NCBI GenBank assembly: GCA_001970855.1
Contig: LSSN01000332.1
Location: 1 to 32,060, forward strand
DNA from: Smittium culicis
Lineage: Eukaryota; Kickxellomycota; Harpellomycetes; Harpellales; Legeriomycetaceae
Direction of reading: 5' to 3'
Length of the DNA: 32,060 nucleotides
Shown in pieces: positions 23,628-32,060 of this stretch. Below the pieces are notes generated by a model. The model saw only the letters and a program-made list of their open reading frames with translations, was not told where the DNA came from and searched no databases. Position 1 is the first letter of the stretch, and every line of letters begins with the position of its first letter. A program made the position numbers and the translations under genes.

Positions 23628-24204
23628 AAATAAAATTACTTTTATAACCCTAGTATTTTACTTGTATTACTTTTTTTTCTTTTACAAAGAATTATTTCAA
23701 TAATCTTTTAATAAAAATGTCTGACCCTTAGTGTCTTTTATACAATTAACTATATCTTTTATAAATTACAAATGTAATAAAGGAAATGCAAAACTTTAAA
23801 AATTACCGTGATCTATTAAGGAAGCACTTAAACCGATGCCCAGTGGGAATGTAGTTGCTAGATCGGCAGAGAGCAATTGGAAATGATTTTTTTGTAAAAA
23901 ATTATATTTTTTAATGCTTTCTTTAATGCTATACATTTATATTTTGTTTTAAATAAATTTATCGCAAAAAAAAAAAAAAAATTATAATAATAATTATAAG
24001 GAAGGTCAAAATCCTTATAGTGTTAAATTATACTTATTTAGTCATCTCTGAAGCATAAAAAAGAACATTTACTTTATATTTAAATTAGAAGTAATAATGG
24101 GTAAATGTTTGGGAAAAAAAATGTCATAGGTGGATGCAATCTAACCGATGACCAACTAAAAAGAAAAGAAAAACTAAATTTAAATTTAAATAAAAAGGCC
24201 AATT
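23628..24204. other. Convergent intergenic region, ARP5 / ARO1
   Basis: About 577 bases between two convergent stop codons, holding both 3' untranslated regions. AATAAA-like signals occur for ARP5 (for example near 23709), and a long A tract lies at about 23966-23981. A GC-richer, potentially base-paired patch lies at 23806-23866 (described separately). Confidence 0.5.
23806..23866. other. Possible structured RNA element in the ARP5 3' region
   Basis: Sixty-one bases richer in GC than their surroundings. The outer ends pair (CCG..ATCTA with TAGATCGG, with a two-base bulge). Inside are a hairpin TTAAG-GAAGCA-CTTAA and a short CCC-AGT-GGG pairing, which gives a branched fold. It also contains part of a 22-codon frame (23788-23856). 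It is not a tRNA, 5S or U6 sequence that I recognise. Short pairings of this kind can arise by chance. Confidence 0.2.
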
Positions 24205-27200
24205 TTATGATGATTGCATAAAGCTAATAACGGCTGCATTCATGACTGGTTCTGGTGCACTGACGTGTGTCCATCTTTCAAATTGTTCAATTCCTTGGTC
24301 AACTAGAACTTGGAATCCAGAGACAGTAATCCAACCAAAAGTTGCACTCTTTTCTAGGAGAGGTGTTATTTTTGGCTTATATGCCATATCCAAAGCAATT
24401 TTAGAGTAATTTGACTTGCTGATGCTAACTTTGCTGAACTCCTCAACTAACGAGCTATCAGATTCTTTATTGGTAGTTGGAGCCGATCCAAACAAACTAT
24501 CAGGGAATTCAAATTGTAAATCTGAAGCTGGGACAGTTGAAATGATTATCGAATAATCAAGATCCACATTGTCTACAGATGAATTTTTTTGGTCAAGTGT
24601 GGTGATAACTTCTAGTTTAGGTAAAATGTTATTAAATACCGCAGCTAGATCATCGGCTCTTGATTTGGTTCTGTTGTACAGATAAACATTCTCTACACCC
24701 ATTGAATACAACGCGTATAATGCAGCTCTAGAGGTACCTCCAGCACCAATTACAAGAGCTTTGGTATTTGAACCTATAGATTGTGGCGATAGCGATGATT
24801 GGTTGGCACGGGAGATTGAACGCATGATGCCCAAATAGTCTGTATTGTCACCAACTAGGCGAACTTTATTGGGGTTGATGAAGTAAGATGAAGCTGGTGA
24901 AATGAACTGAACGCTTTGGTTAGCTTTGGAAGGAATTACTGTGTTTACTGCGCCTATAATTTTAGCAGCAGGAGTAAGTTCATCCATATACTTAATAATG
25001 GATTGTTTATTTGGAATTGTAACAGAGGCTCCTCCAAATTCAGAAGATCTTAAAAATTCGGTCAGCTTAACTAACAATGGATTGTCGGAATCGGTTTTTT
25101 CAATGTTAATAGGGTACAAAAAGTACTTGTATGGAAAGCCTAAACTTTCGAATCCAGAGTTGTGCATAATTGGACTTGGGGAAGCAGAAATTGGATCGCC
25201 CAATAAACAAAATTTCAATGGAGGAATTCCACCCAATGTAGATAAAGTTCGTTGTATCTCTGCTACAGAAAGCTGGCCTGGAGCAGCTGCGCTTGGTAAA
25301 GCTGGATGAGTTACTGGAGTTAAAAATGGGTTCATAACTCTAGAATATTGACCAGTGAGTCCCATGTTAATTGCTATTAATGGCTTATTAGAACAAGCTC
25401 CGCTTCTTCTGACAAACAAGAAGCATCTCAGGTTGTCATCCCACTCCAAAGCAACTGAGACGAATTTAAGAATGTCACCATATTGTAGGCCTAGATTATA
25501 GTACTTAGGAGTAGTAATATCTGGATGCACCATTTGCCATCTTAGCTTAAGGCCTGTAATATCATGATAAGAGGCAATTATCAAGGCGTTATTTTTTATA
25601 GACCTCAAACCTGCAATCTTGCGTTCGTCTAAAGTTAACTCAACATCAATGTATTCGCAACCCCATTTAATACCACACTTAAGTAATGATTCAATTTGCT
25701 CAGGCAGCCATTGGAAGCATCCTCCTTGGTCAATTGAACGAACGGTGTAAATCAATGGAAGCTGAGATCGTCTCCTTAGGTATGAAATTTGTTTCAAGAC
25801 GAATAACTTGAACTCGGCAAATTTAGACTCATCTGTTAAATCAACACCTTCAAATTGACGTGTTTTAAGGAAAAGATCTACTCTGACTTCAATTGCATTA
25901 CAACCTGAAGTGAGCTCCTTGACTTGAGGTTCAGATAGCTTTCCGATATCAGAAACTGTCAATGATAAAAAGAATGATCTATCAAGTTCGTATTGAACCT
26001 TATTGAACTTTCCGCAAGAAACAAAAGATATGAGTCTGTATGCATCCTGTACCATTTGTGGCCAACCAAATAGAGGTTCTGAATGAACAAATAGAGTATA
26101 GTTAGCAACATTTTCGTAAAGTGGCAATCTACGGTTGAATACTTCTTTTGGTGATTCACCAGTATTATATGCTGGACGTGTTTTATCACGTTGAAGATAA
26201 TTATCGACGTGATTTATGTCGGCGTATAAGTGCAAAATAATACCACCGGAAGTCTTAAATTTATTCAGGGTTTTTATTGATTCTTCTGATTCAACAACTC
26301 CTCCGCCACAAGCAATGATAGTATTTGCATTATGTTTGCCATTTATGACACTGCACAAATACTTTGATTCGTAATCTCTAAATGATTCCCACCCTTCTTC
26401 GCTAATAACTTCAGGGATAGACTTTGACAGTTTATCTTCGAGGTAAGAATCCATGTCTATGAAGCTGAATCCTAATTTTTTTGCAACTTCACGACCCAAA
26501 GTTGACTTGCCAACACCACGCATTCCGATCAAAACAACACTCTTACTTTCTTTTTTAATAGGAGAATGTACTTTCTTTACAGCTGGTTTGTATACATGAC
26601 CATCGATTGGGACGTCAGCACCTTTAAAGTTTATGTGGAAATTTCTTGTTAATTCACACCACCACTGAGGCCAAGTTTTACCTACACAGCGACGCTCTGT
26701 AATTATAAGCCCTGGACTGACTGCAGTGGCTAGGACACTGAAACTCATAGCAACGCGGTGATCATCATAACAGTAAATGTATGGTTTCGGGTTATTGGAA
26801 ATAACTTTTCTGATATCTTGACCTTCAATATCAATTCCGTCTTCGTGAACAACGCATTTAATGCCAAGCTTAGCAAGTTCGGTGGACATTGCCTCAATTC
26901 TGTCGCACTCTTTGACATGTTGGTTAGCGATACCCCTAATTTTAGTCCAATTACCAGTTTCAGGGTCTGAGGAAGTAGCTACGGATGCTAATACAGTTGC
27001 AGTTAAAAATGCATCAGTCATAGGTTCCATATCAATTTCTTTTAGTGGTTTCAAAGTACCAAATGCGGGGCCTTGTACAGTTGTAGATGTTTCGGTTTGA
27101 ATAACAGTACATCCCATTGGTCTAAGAACATCGACAGCAAACTTAGCATCTCCTTGTAGTGAGTTAAAACCTATATTTGGAATTGTAACCTTGGTAGAAG

Positions 27201-29229
27201 TAATAGCGGCAATCGCAAGTGGATAAGTGGCAGAGCTGGCATCGCTTTCAATTTCATAGTCAGCTGGATTTGAGTATACACCAGTAGGAATGTAGTATTT
27301 ATTACTAGCTAATCTTTCAACATTTAAACCGAATGAAGCCATCATTGAGATTGTCATGTCGATGTAGGATTGAGAGATTACGTGATCGCCTATAAGCTCC
27401 AAGGTAACAGGATTAGTTGCATAAGGGGCGCACATCAAAATGGATGAAACATACTGTGAACTGATGGATGCAGCCAATTTAATATGACCGCCGGGGAATT
27501 TCGAAGAACTATGGTCAATTTTGAGAGGTAGACTGCCTTCATTTTCCATATATTGGATACTGCAGCCATTTTCAGTAAGAGCTTCAACTAGTGACCCGAT
27601 AGGTCGTTGTCTCATACGAGCATTACCAGTTACAATGGAATATTCGCTGGTTCCAACACTTGCAAGATTTACCATTGTTGTTAGGAATCTAGCGGCTGTG
27701 CCAGCATTACCGAGGTAAATTTGTTGAGTAGTAGATTGCAATTTACCTCCTAAACCTTCTACAATAAGGATTGAGCCGTCGTTTTCGGAGTCAACCTTAC
27801 AAGCACCGAGGGCGGTTAGTGCTTCGATCATTACTCTTGTATCGTCAGAATGGAGTAGGTTGTGAATTCTGCATTTTCCTTTACCTAGAGCGGCAAGAAC
27901 AAGAGCACGATTTGAAATTGATTTACTGCCTGGAGGAGACAAAATTACACCATCTTTTCCATGTGATGCTTTCCAAGAATCTAAAGAATTTTCAGGGACA
28001 GCAATAACTTCGACAGAGGGTGCTAAAATCTCCATAATTACGTCGTCATTGACAGGTGTTGGCTTATCTTCTAAAGTTTTACCAATTCTGGTAATTAATA
28101 CAACACGCTTGTTTGTTCCGATGTTTTTTTTATCGACCTTCATAGTATTCATCATTTTTTCTAAAGTGATTTCAGCTTTATTTCTAGCAGAAATTAATTT
28201 GGTAACTTTTTGGTCAAAGATTTCGATGGGTAAGTTATAAAGAGAGAAACATCTTGATAGTCTAGCGACAGCGCTGTAAGAGAGATGACCCAATCTGTGA
28301 GAAAGTTCAGCTTCAAGAACACACCCAATAGATATACATTCACCGTGTAATATATGTGGTGCAACAATGGCCTCCAAAGCGTGGCCCAGAGTATGGCCGA
28401 AATTAAGTAAACCTCTTAAACCAGATTCACGCTCATCAACAGTGACTACATGAGCTTTCATTCTAACGGAGGAAGAGACGACACGTAATAAAAGATCATG
28501 ACTCTCTTTGTCACCATCAGAGGTTAGAGACTTTTTTATTTTATCACTGCTTTTTTCCAAAACTACGAATTCTTCTTCACTCCATATAGCAGCGCTTTTG
28601 ATAACTTCGGCCATACCATTTGAGAATTCTCTATCAGGGAGAGTTTTCAAAAAATCGAGATCCATGAAGATGCGCTTTGGTTGCCAGAAGCTTCCAATTA
28701 AATTTTTACCATGAGTGGTATCAATAGCGGTTTTACCGCCAATGCTTGAGTCAACCATAGCAAGGAGAGAAGTGGGGATCTGGGCATATCTTACTCCTCT
28801 CATGAAAGTAGCAGCGACAAAACCGGCCAAGTCGCCTATAACACCGCCGCCCAAAGCCAAAACAAAAGTATCCCTGGTGCAAGATTCAGCTAACATTTTG
28901 TCTTCAATAACCTCTTTGGAGCTTCTCTTTTTAGAGCTCTCACCTGGTGGAACGGGAATGACTAGAAGTTTTGGTTTATTAGATTGATCCTTGTATTTTA
29001 GATTTGCAGCACGATTGAAGCTTTCTACAAATTTTGGAGCATAAATCTTATTAAGGTTAAAATCGGTGACGAGTACATAAACTGAACTATGAGCGAGGTT
29101 GTTGAATAGATCAGACCATATGTAGTCGATTAGGTTTCTTCCTATTACGATAGTCTCTTCGCCTAAGACGGATATTAGATTGACATCGCCAACAGCTCTC
29201 ATTGAGCTAAGTGGATTTTGGTCAGCCAT
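24205..29229 (-). CDS. ARO1: Pentafunctional AROM polypeptide (shikimate pathway)
   Basis: One uninterrupted 1674-residue frame catalysing five consecutive steps from DAHP to EPSP (chorismate synthesis), in the usual cytosolic fungal order. 3-dehydroquinate synthase, about 1-400: GGGVIGDLAGF (128-138), and FGHTLGHALEA (277-287) with metal-binding His. EPSP synthase, about 410-870: GSKSISNRALVLAALGKG (434-451), LGNAGTAARFLT, and YDDHRVAMSF (821-830). Shikimate kinase, about 895-1070: Walker A GMRGVGKST (902-910). Type I 3-dehydroquinate dehydratase, about 1080-1310: His1222 and Schiff-base Lys1255 in DILKFVS. Shikimate dehydrogenase, about 1335-1674: SVTIPNK with Lys1408, GDNTDYLG with Asp1464, and NADP loop GAGGTSRAA. 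It is somewhat longer than yeast Aro1 (1588 residues), partly through loops in the last domain (about 1433-1455 and 1580-1608). All five active sites look intact. It has no introns, unlike its neighbours. The start is the first ATG and lies just before the DHQ synthase fold. Confidence 0.98.
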   Translation of the reverse strand: MADQNPLSSMRAVGDVNLISVLGEETIVIGRNLIDYIWSDLFNNLAHSSVYVLVTDFNLNKIYAPKFVESFNRAANLKYKDQSNKPKLLVIPVPPGESSKKRSSKEVIEDKMLAESCTRDTFVLALGGGVIGDLAGFVAATFMRGVRYAQIPTSLLAMVDSSIGGKTAIDTTHGKNLIGSFWQPKRIFMDLDFLKTLPDREFSNGMAEVIKSAAIWSEEEFVVLEKSSDKIKKSLTSDGDKESHDLLLRVVSSSVRMKAHVVTVDERESGLRGLLNFGHTLGHALEAIVAPHILHGECISIGCVLEAELSHRLGHLSYSAVARLSRCFSLYNLPIEIFDQKVTKLISARNKAEITLEKMMNTMKVDKKNIGTNKRVVLITRIGKTLEDKPTPVNDDVIMEILAPSVEVIAVPENSLDSWKASHGKDGVILSPPGSKSISNRALVLAALGKGKCRIHNLLHSDDTRVMIEALTALGACKVDSENDGSILIVEGLGGKLQSTTQQIYLGNAGTAARFLTTMVNLASVGTSEYSIVTGNARMRQRPIGSLVEALTENGCSIQYMENEGSLPLKIDHSSSKFPGGHIKLAASISSQYVSSILMCAPYATNPVTLELIGDHVISQSYIDMTISMMASFGLNVERLASNKYYIPTGVYSNPADYEIESDASSATYPLAIAAITSTKVTIPNIGFNSLQGDAKFAVDVLRPMGCTVIQTETSTTVQGPAFGTLKPLKEIDMEPMTDAFLTATVLASVATSSDPETGNWTKIRGIANQHVKECDRIEAMSTELAKLGIKCVVHEDGIDIEGQDIRKVISNNPKPYIYCYDDHRVAMSFSVLATAVSPGLIITERRCVGKTWPQWWCELTRNFHINFKGADVPIDGHVYKPAVKKVHSPIKKESKSVVLIGMRGVGKSTLGREVAKKLGFSFIDMDSYLEDKLSKSIPEVISEEGWESFRDYESKYLCSVINGKHNANTIIACGGGVVESEESIKTLNKFKTSGGIILHLYADINHVDNYLQRDKTRPAYNTGESPKEVFNRRLPLYENVANYTLFVHSEPLFGWPQMVQDAYRLISFVSCGKFNKVQYELDRSFFLSLTVSDIGKLSEPQVKELTSGCNAIEVRVDLFLKTRQFEGVDLTDESKFAEFKLFVLKQISYLRRRSQLPLIYTVRSIDQGGCFQWLPEQIESLLKCGIKWGCEYIDVELTLDERKIAGLRSIKNNALIIASYHDITGLKLRWQMVHPDITTPKYYNLGLQYGDILKFVSVALEWDDNLRCFLFVRRSGACSNKPLIAINMGLTGQYSRVMNPFLTPVTHPALPSAAAPGQLSVAEIQRTLSTLGGIPPLKFCLLGDPISASPSPIMHNSGFESLGFPYKYFLYPINIEKTDSDNPLLVKLTEFLRSSEFGGASVTIPNKQSIIKYMDELTPAAKIIGAVNTVIPSKANQSVQFISPASSYFINPNKVRLVGDNTDYLGIMRSISRANQSSLSPQSIGSNTKALVIGAGGTSRAALYALYSMGVENVYLYNRTKSRADDLAAVFNNILPKLEVITTLDQKNSSVDNVDLDYSIIISTVPASDLQFEFPDSLFGSAPTTNKESDSSLVEEFSKVSISKSNYSKIALDMAYKPKITPLLEKSATFGWITVSGFQVLVDQGIEQFERWTHVSAPEPVMNAAVISFMQSS

Positions 29230-32060
29230 TATAATTATATATTTTTAATCAAATGTAATTAGTTCAGGTATAGGAGCTACAAGAAAGTTAAAGTATTATG
29301 GATACTTTAGACACTATAAATAAAAGAAAAGGTTTCTTACGAAAAAATAACAGGTGTTCAAAATTATACCCATCCCCGCATTTTTTCCAATAATTTTACA
29401 AAAAGTTTAGCTCTGGTTTTGGATAGATCGAAATAACTTATTTGCTCATCAGCTTCAATTGGTCAACTCGCTTTCGTTAGTCACTTACATACAGGACCTA
29501 TTCAAATAGCGAATAAGACTTCTTGAAACACGCAGGAGCTGCTGATATTAGCGGTATCAAATGAATTAGATAATCAAAAAAAATGATCTGCAGGCATCAT
29601 TGGTCATAACTCGTAATGACTTTTTTCCTTTTCATAATATTAGTCGTATTTTTATTGGCTCATTGAGATAGCTATTTGCTGCTCATCAAGTTGGGCCTAA
29701 TTCTCGCTTCCTGAATCTTTTATTAGCGTAATTTACTTATTTCAAATCAAGCCTATTATTTTCAGGCGTTTAACCCTTTCATGGGCGGTAGACTATTTAT
29801 GCTATACAAAATATAACCAACTATGTTCAACCAAAATATTCACATTTCGAAATCTGAAGAATTATTGGTATACTGTAATTATACCACAAATAACAAATTT
29901 AACTAGAAACAATAAACGAATCACTAAATTGGTTTTTTTAAATTGAGTTGAATGGAAATGTGTTTAAAACTAGATAACTATTAATATCTCCCAATTTTAC
30001 ACGAAATCGATTAGAAATAACTCTCGAAAATAAACACAGCTACTGGCCTGCTAACTTAAGTATTAAATTGCTAGCTTGTTAGTAATAGCCCCAAAATAAA
30101 TTATACCAAGAGTTTTTTTTTTTTTTTGGGCTAGTTACCATTGAAAATTGCAGGTTTAGGGAACTCTGCAAAGAATGTACTTGGTAAATTGTGTAACGCA
30201 GATAAAAAATAAAACGAAACCTAGTATCAACTACATAAACCCCTTACCGATTTCTTGTTTGTACCAGTAGCTTCACTAAACATTTTTATCGCCACCAACT
30301 TTTAGCCAAATTGGAGATTACTTAGGAAGGGCTCATTTTATAGCATAAAGTGCTACAGCGTATAATACGGGAGACCCCTATGGGGAGAGGAACTTATTTT
30401 CCTTTTAATACTACTTGTTAGTTATATTTATGTATTTTTAATGGCTAAAAAATCAATGCTGTTGATAATCTACTCTTATCGAAATTAAAACTCAAATCAA
30501 AATTGGAACTAACGAAATATTTAGTAGAAAAGTGTTCCGCTCTTCAATAGAAATCTCCTATATGCTGTATTGGGTTTTCTTTACGAAGAGAGCGCCTTTA
30601 TACAGATCGAGTTACAGTGTATGAAATTTCATATTTAATTTTTAATTTTATACCAGTAAATAAATTATAGTATTTTTTTATCAAATAATAATTTTTTATG
30701 AAATTAGTAAATAGAAAAATCAAAACTATTTTCCAATTCCTCCAATAATATTAACAATTAATAAGTATTCAGCCCAATAACTTCAAATTGAAACAAAGTG
30801 CTAACTTAGCTCAGAATTACCTTATAAATTTATTAGCCAGTAAAAAAATAGCTGACTTATTTAGCAAACAAATATTTCAAAATTAATTTTGTAAACAAAA
30901 AAACTGAACCGCCTATTCAATTCCGCTAATAAAGTAAACAGCTATTTTATTATCAGGCCAATAATAATAAGCTGCAATAAAGTACTCTCTTCGTTCAGGG
31001 TTCTACCAAGTATCTACTTTCTATTAATATTTATTATGCCAATAAATTGCCGAATCTCGACATCATATGGCCAATTATTAACTAAATTCGCCAATTTTTT
31101 ATTTTGTGATTAATATGCAACTACCGAATAGTATTACTATTTAGTAGAAAGTGCTCTTTGAAAATTATCACTTCTTAATTCATCGGCACTTTTTTAGACA
31201 AAGTCTTTACTTTCCATTAGATTTTTCAGGTGGTAATAAAACGCTATCCCAAAGAAATAGCTTAAATAAGTTGTAATTATGTTTTTGCATATGAAAATTT
31301 TGGAAAGTATTCAAAATTTGCACACTTTCGATCATACATGCTCAATCTCAAACACGAATTCACAAAATCAAAGTTACACGCTAACTAATTTTTAGCGAGT
31401 AACATAGACTAAAAATTTATTATCACCAAAAAAATACTTCAATTTTTTTATTCATTAGCCCTTTTCATTTCATTATTTTTTTTGCCTTCAGATATAGCTA
31501 ATATAATACTTATTCAAAACTCCCTTAGCCCTTTGAGGTGCGGTTGGCTTTTTTTGAACTACTAAATATATCCAACCAAATAAAAATATTTTCAATCAAT
31601 TTAGAATATTTATTATTTATTGGATTTTTACATCTGTGTGGCCAATAGCTAATTATAATAATTAGACTTATCCAATTAATATTTTTACATAATTTATTGA
31701 GTGTTGGATCTGGAAAGGGTTAAATAATTATTAATAATGGATTAAAAACTCGGACGGTCTTACAATAAATGGTTGAAATTTACAATCTTTGTATAAAAAA
31801 TTAACTCCATACGTCAATGGATACGAATTTTAAATTTCGTCCAAAGCTATTTAGCTTATTGCGAAAAATTATTCACCAAAACCTAAAAGCTGTAAAACTA
31901 CGTTTGAAAATGCGTAAAAGTTTGGATTCTTGAAACTTTTGATTGAGAGTGTGCAATATTAGTTAAATTCCGAATTTTTTTATAAATATTTATTACATAA
32001 TATCATGTCTTATTTTTTGTTACACAGCCTTTCAGAAAACCTAAGCTAAAACATTTATAG
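29230..32060. other. AT-rich intergenic DNA upstream of ARO1
   Basis: About 2.8 kb with no supported gene. The part nearest 29230 should contain the ARO1 promoter and 5' untranslated region; I see no perfect Gcn4-type TGACTCA site close to the start. Short open frames without ATG occur at about 29437-29527 and 29701-29946, but neither has a recognisable motif. The words GCCAAT and CCAAT recur between about 30720 and 31700, without a regular period. A perfect CCCCTATGGGG palindrome lies near 30376-30386. Confidence 0.45.

Noticed and set aside
23788..23856. 22-codon frame ending in HLNRCPVGM that recalls a CHHC zinc-finger fragment
   Set aside because: Only one Cys/His pair is present, and the frame is too short and isolated to support a gene.
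29470..29485. GTTAGTCAC upstream of ARO1 as a possible Gcn4-type site
   Set aside because: It matches only part of TGACTCA and lies about 250 bases upstream in a region where such short words are expected by chance.
29701..29946. Plus-strand open frame of 81 codons upstream of ARO1
   Set aside because: It has no start codon near its beginning, no recognisable motif, and an AT-driven composition (Ile, Tyr, Asn, Leu, Lys).
29992..30015. ACACGAAATCGATTAG, similar to the outer part of the MULE inverted repeat
   Set aside because: Similarity lasts only about 14 bases and no partner end is seen, so chance in AT-rich DNA is likely.

Overview
The window is nuclear DNA of a fungus. It carries a single uninterrupted gene for the five-domain AROM protein of the shikimate pathway, a fungal and protist hallmark. 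The other genes are split by short spliceosomal introns (about 65-155 nt, GTA-type donors, TAG acceptors, in places a TACTAAC-like branch site). Intergenic DNA is extremely AT-rich and genes are clearly richer in GC. These traits, plus Ser/Asn-rich linkers, suggest an early-diverging lineage, possibly a gut fungus of the Harpellales type; that placement is inference only.

Layout: 1-10289 has no intact gene. It holds a decayed Mutator-like (MULE) DNA transposon at about 632-3243, with long terminal inverted repeats around a broken transposase on the minus strand, then 7 kb of AT-rich sequence with a few short coding relics. From 10290 to 29229 five genes can be modelled fully: a hormone-sensitive-lipase-like alpha/beta hydrolase (plus, 5 exons, 1239 aa); a SENP8-like Ulp1-family protease (minus, 4 exons, 280 aa); a mitochondrial methylglutaconyl-CoA hydratase of the AUH type (plus, 3 exons, 310 aa); the INO80 subunit ARP5 (plus, 15 exons, 790 aa); and ARO1 (minus, 1 exon, 1674 aa). 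From 29230 to 32060 the DNA is AT-rich with no gene I can support. All exon chains were assembled by hand; each sums to a multiple of three and joins conserved family motifs in frame.

The genes do not form a pathway cluster. They are ordinary housekeeping genes: lipid or ester hydrolysis, NEDD8/ubiquitin-like processing, leucine breakdown, chromatin remodelling and aromatic amino acid synthesis. The hydrolase and protease genes converge, the protease and AUH genes diverge from a shared 1.3-kb region, and ARP5 and ARO1 converge.

I found no clear new biological system. The observations most worth checking are: the hydrolase with two large disordered inserts, one between the catalytic Asp and His; a run of seven consecutive phase-0 introns through the ARP5 coiled-coil insert; the MULE remnant with its inverted repeats; and a few small open frames or possible RNA folds in intergenic DNA.
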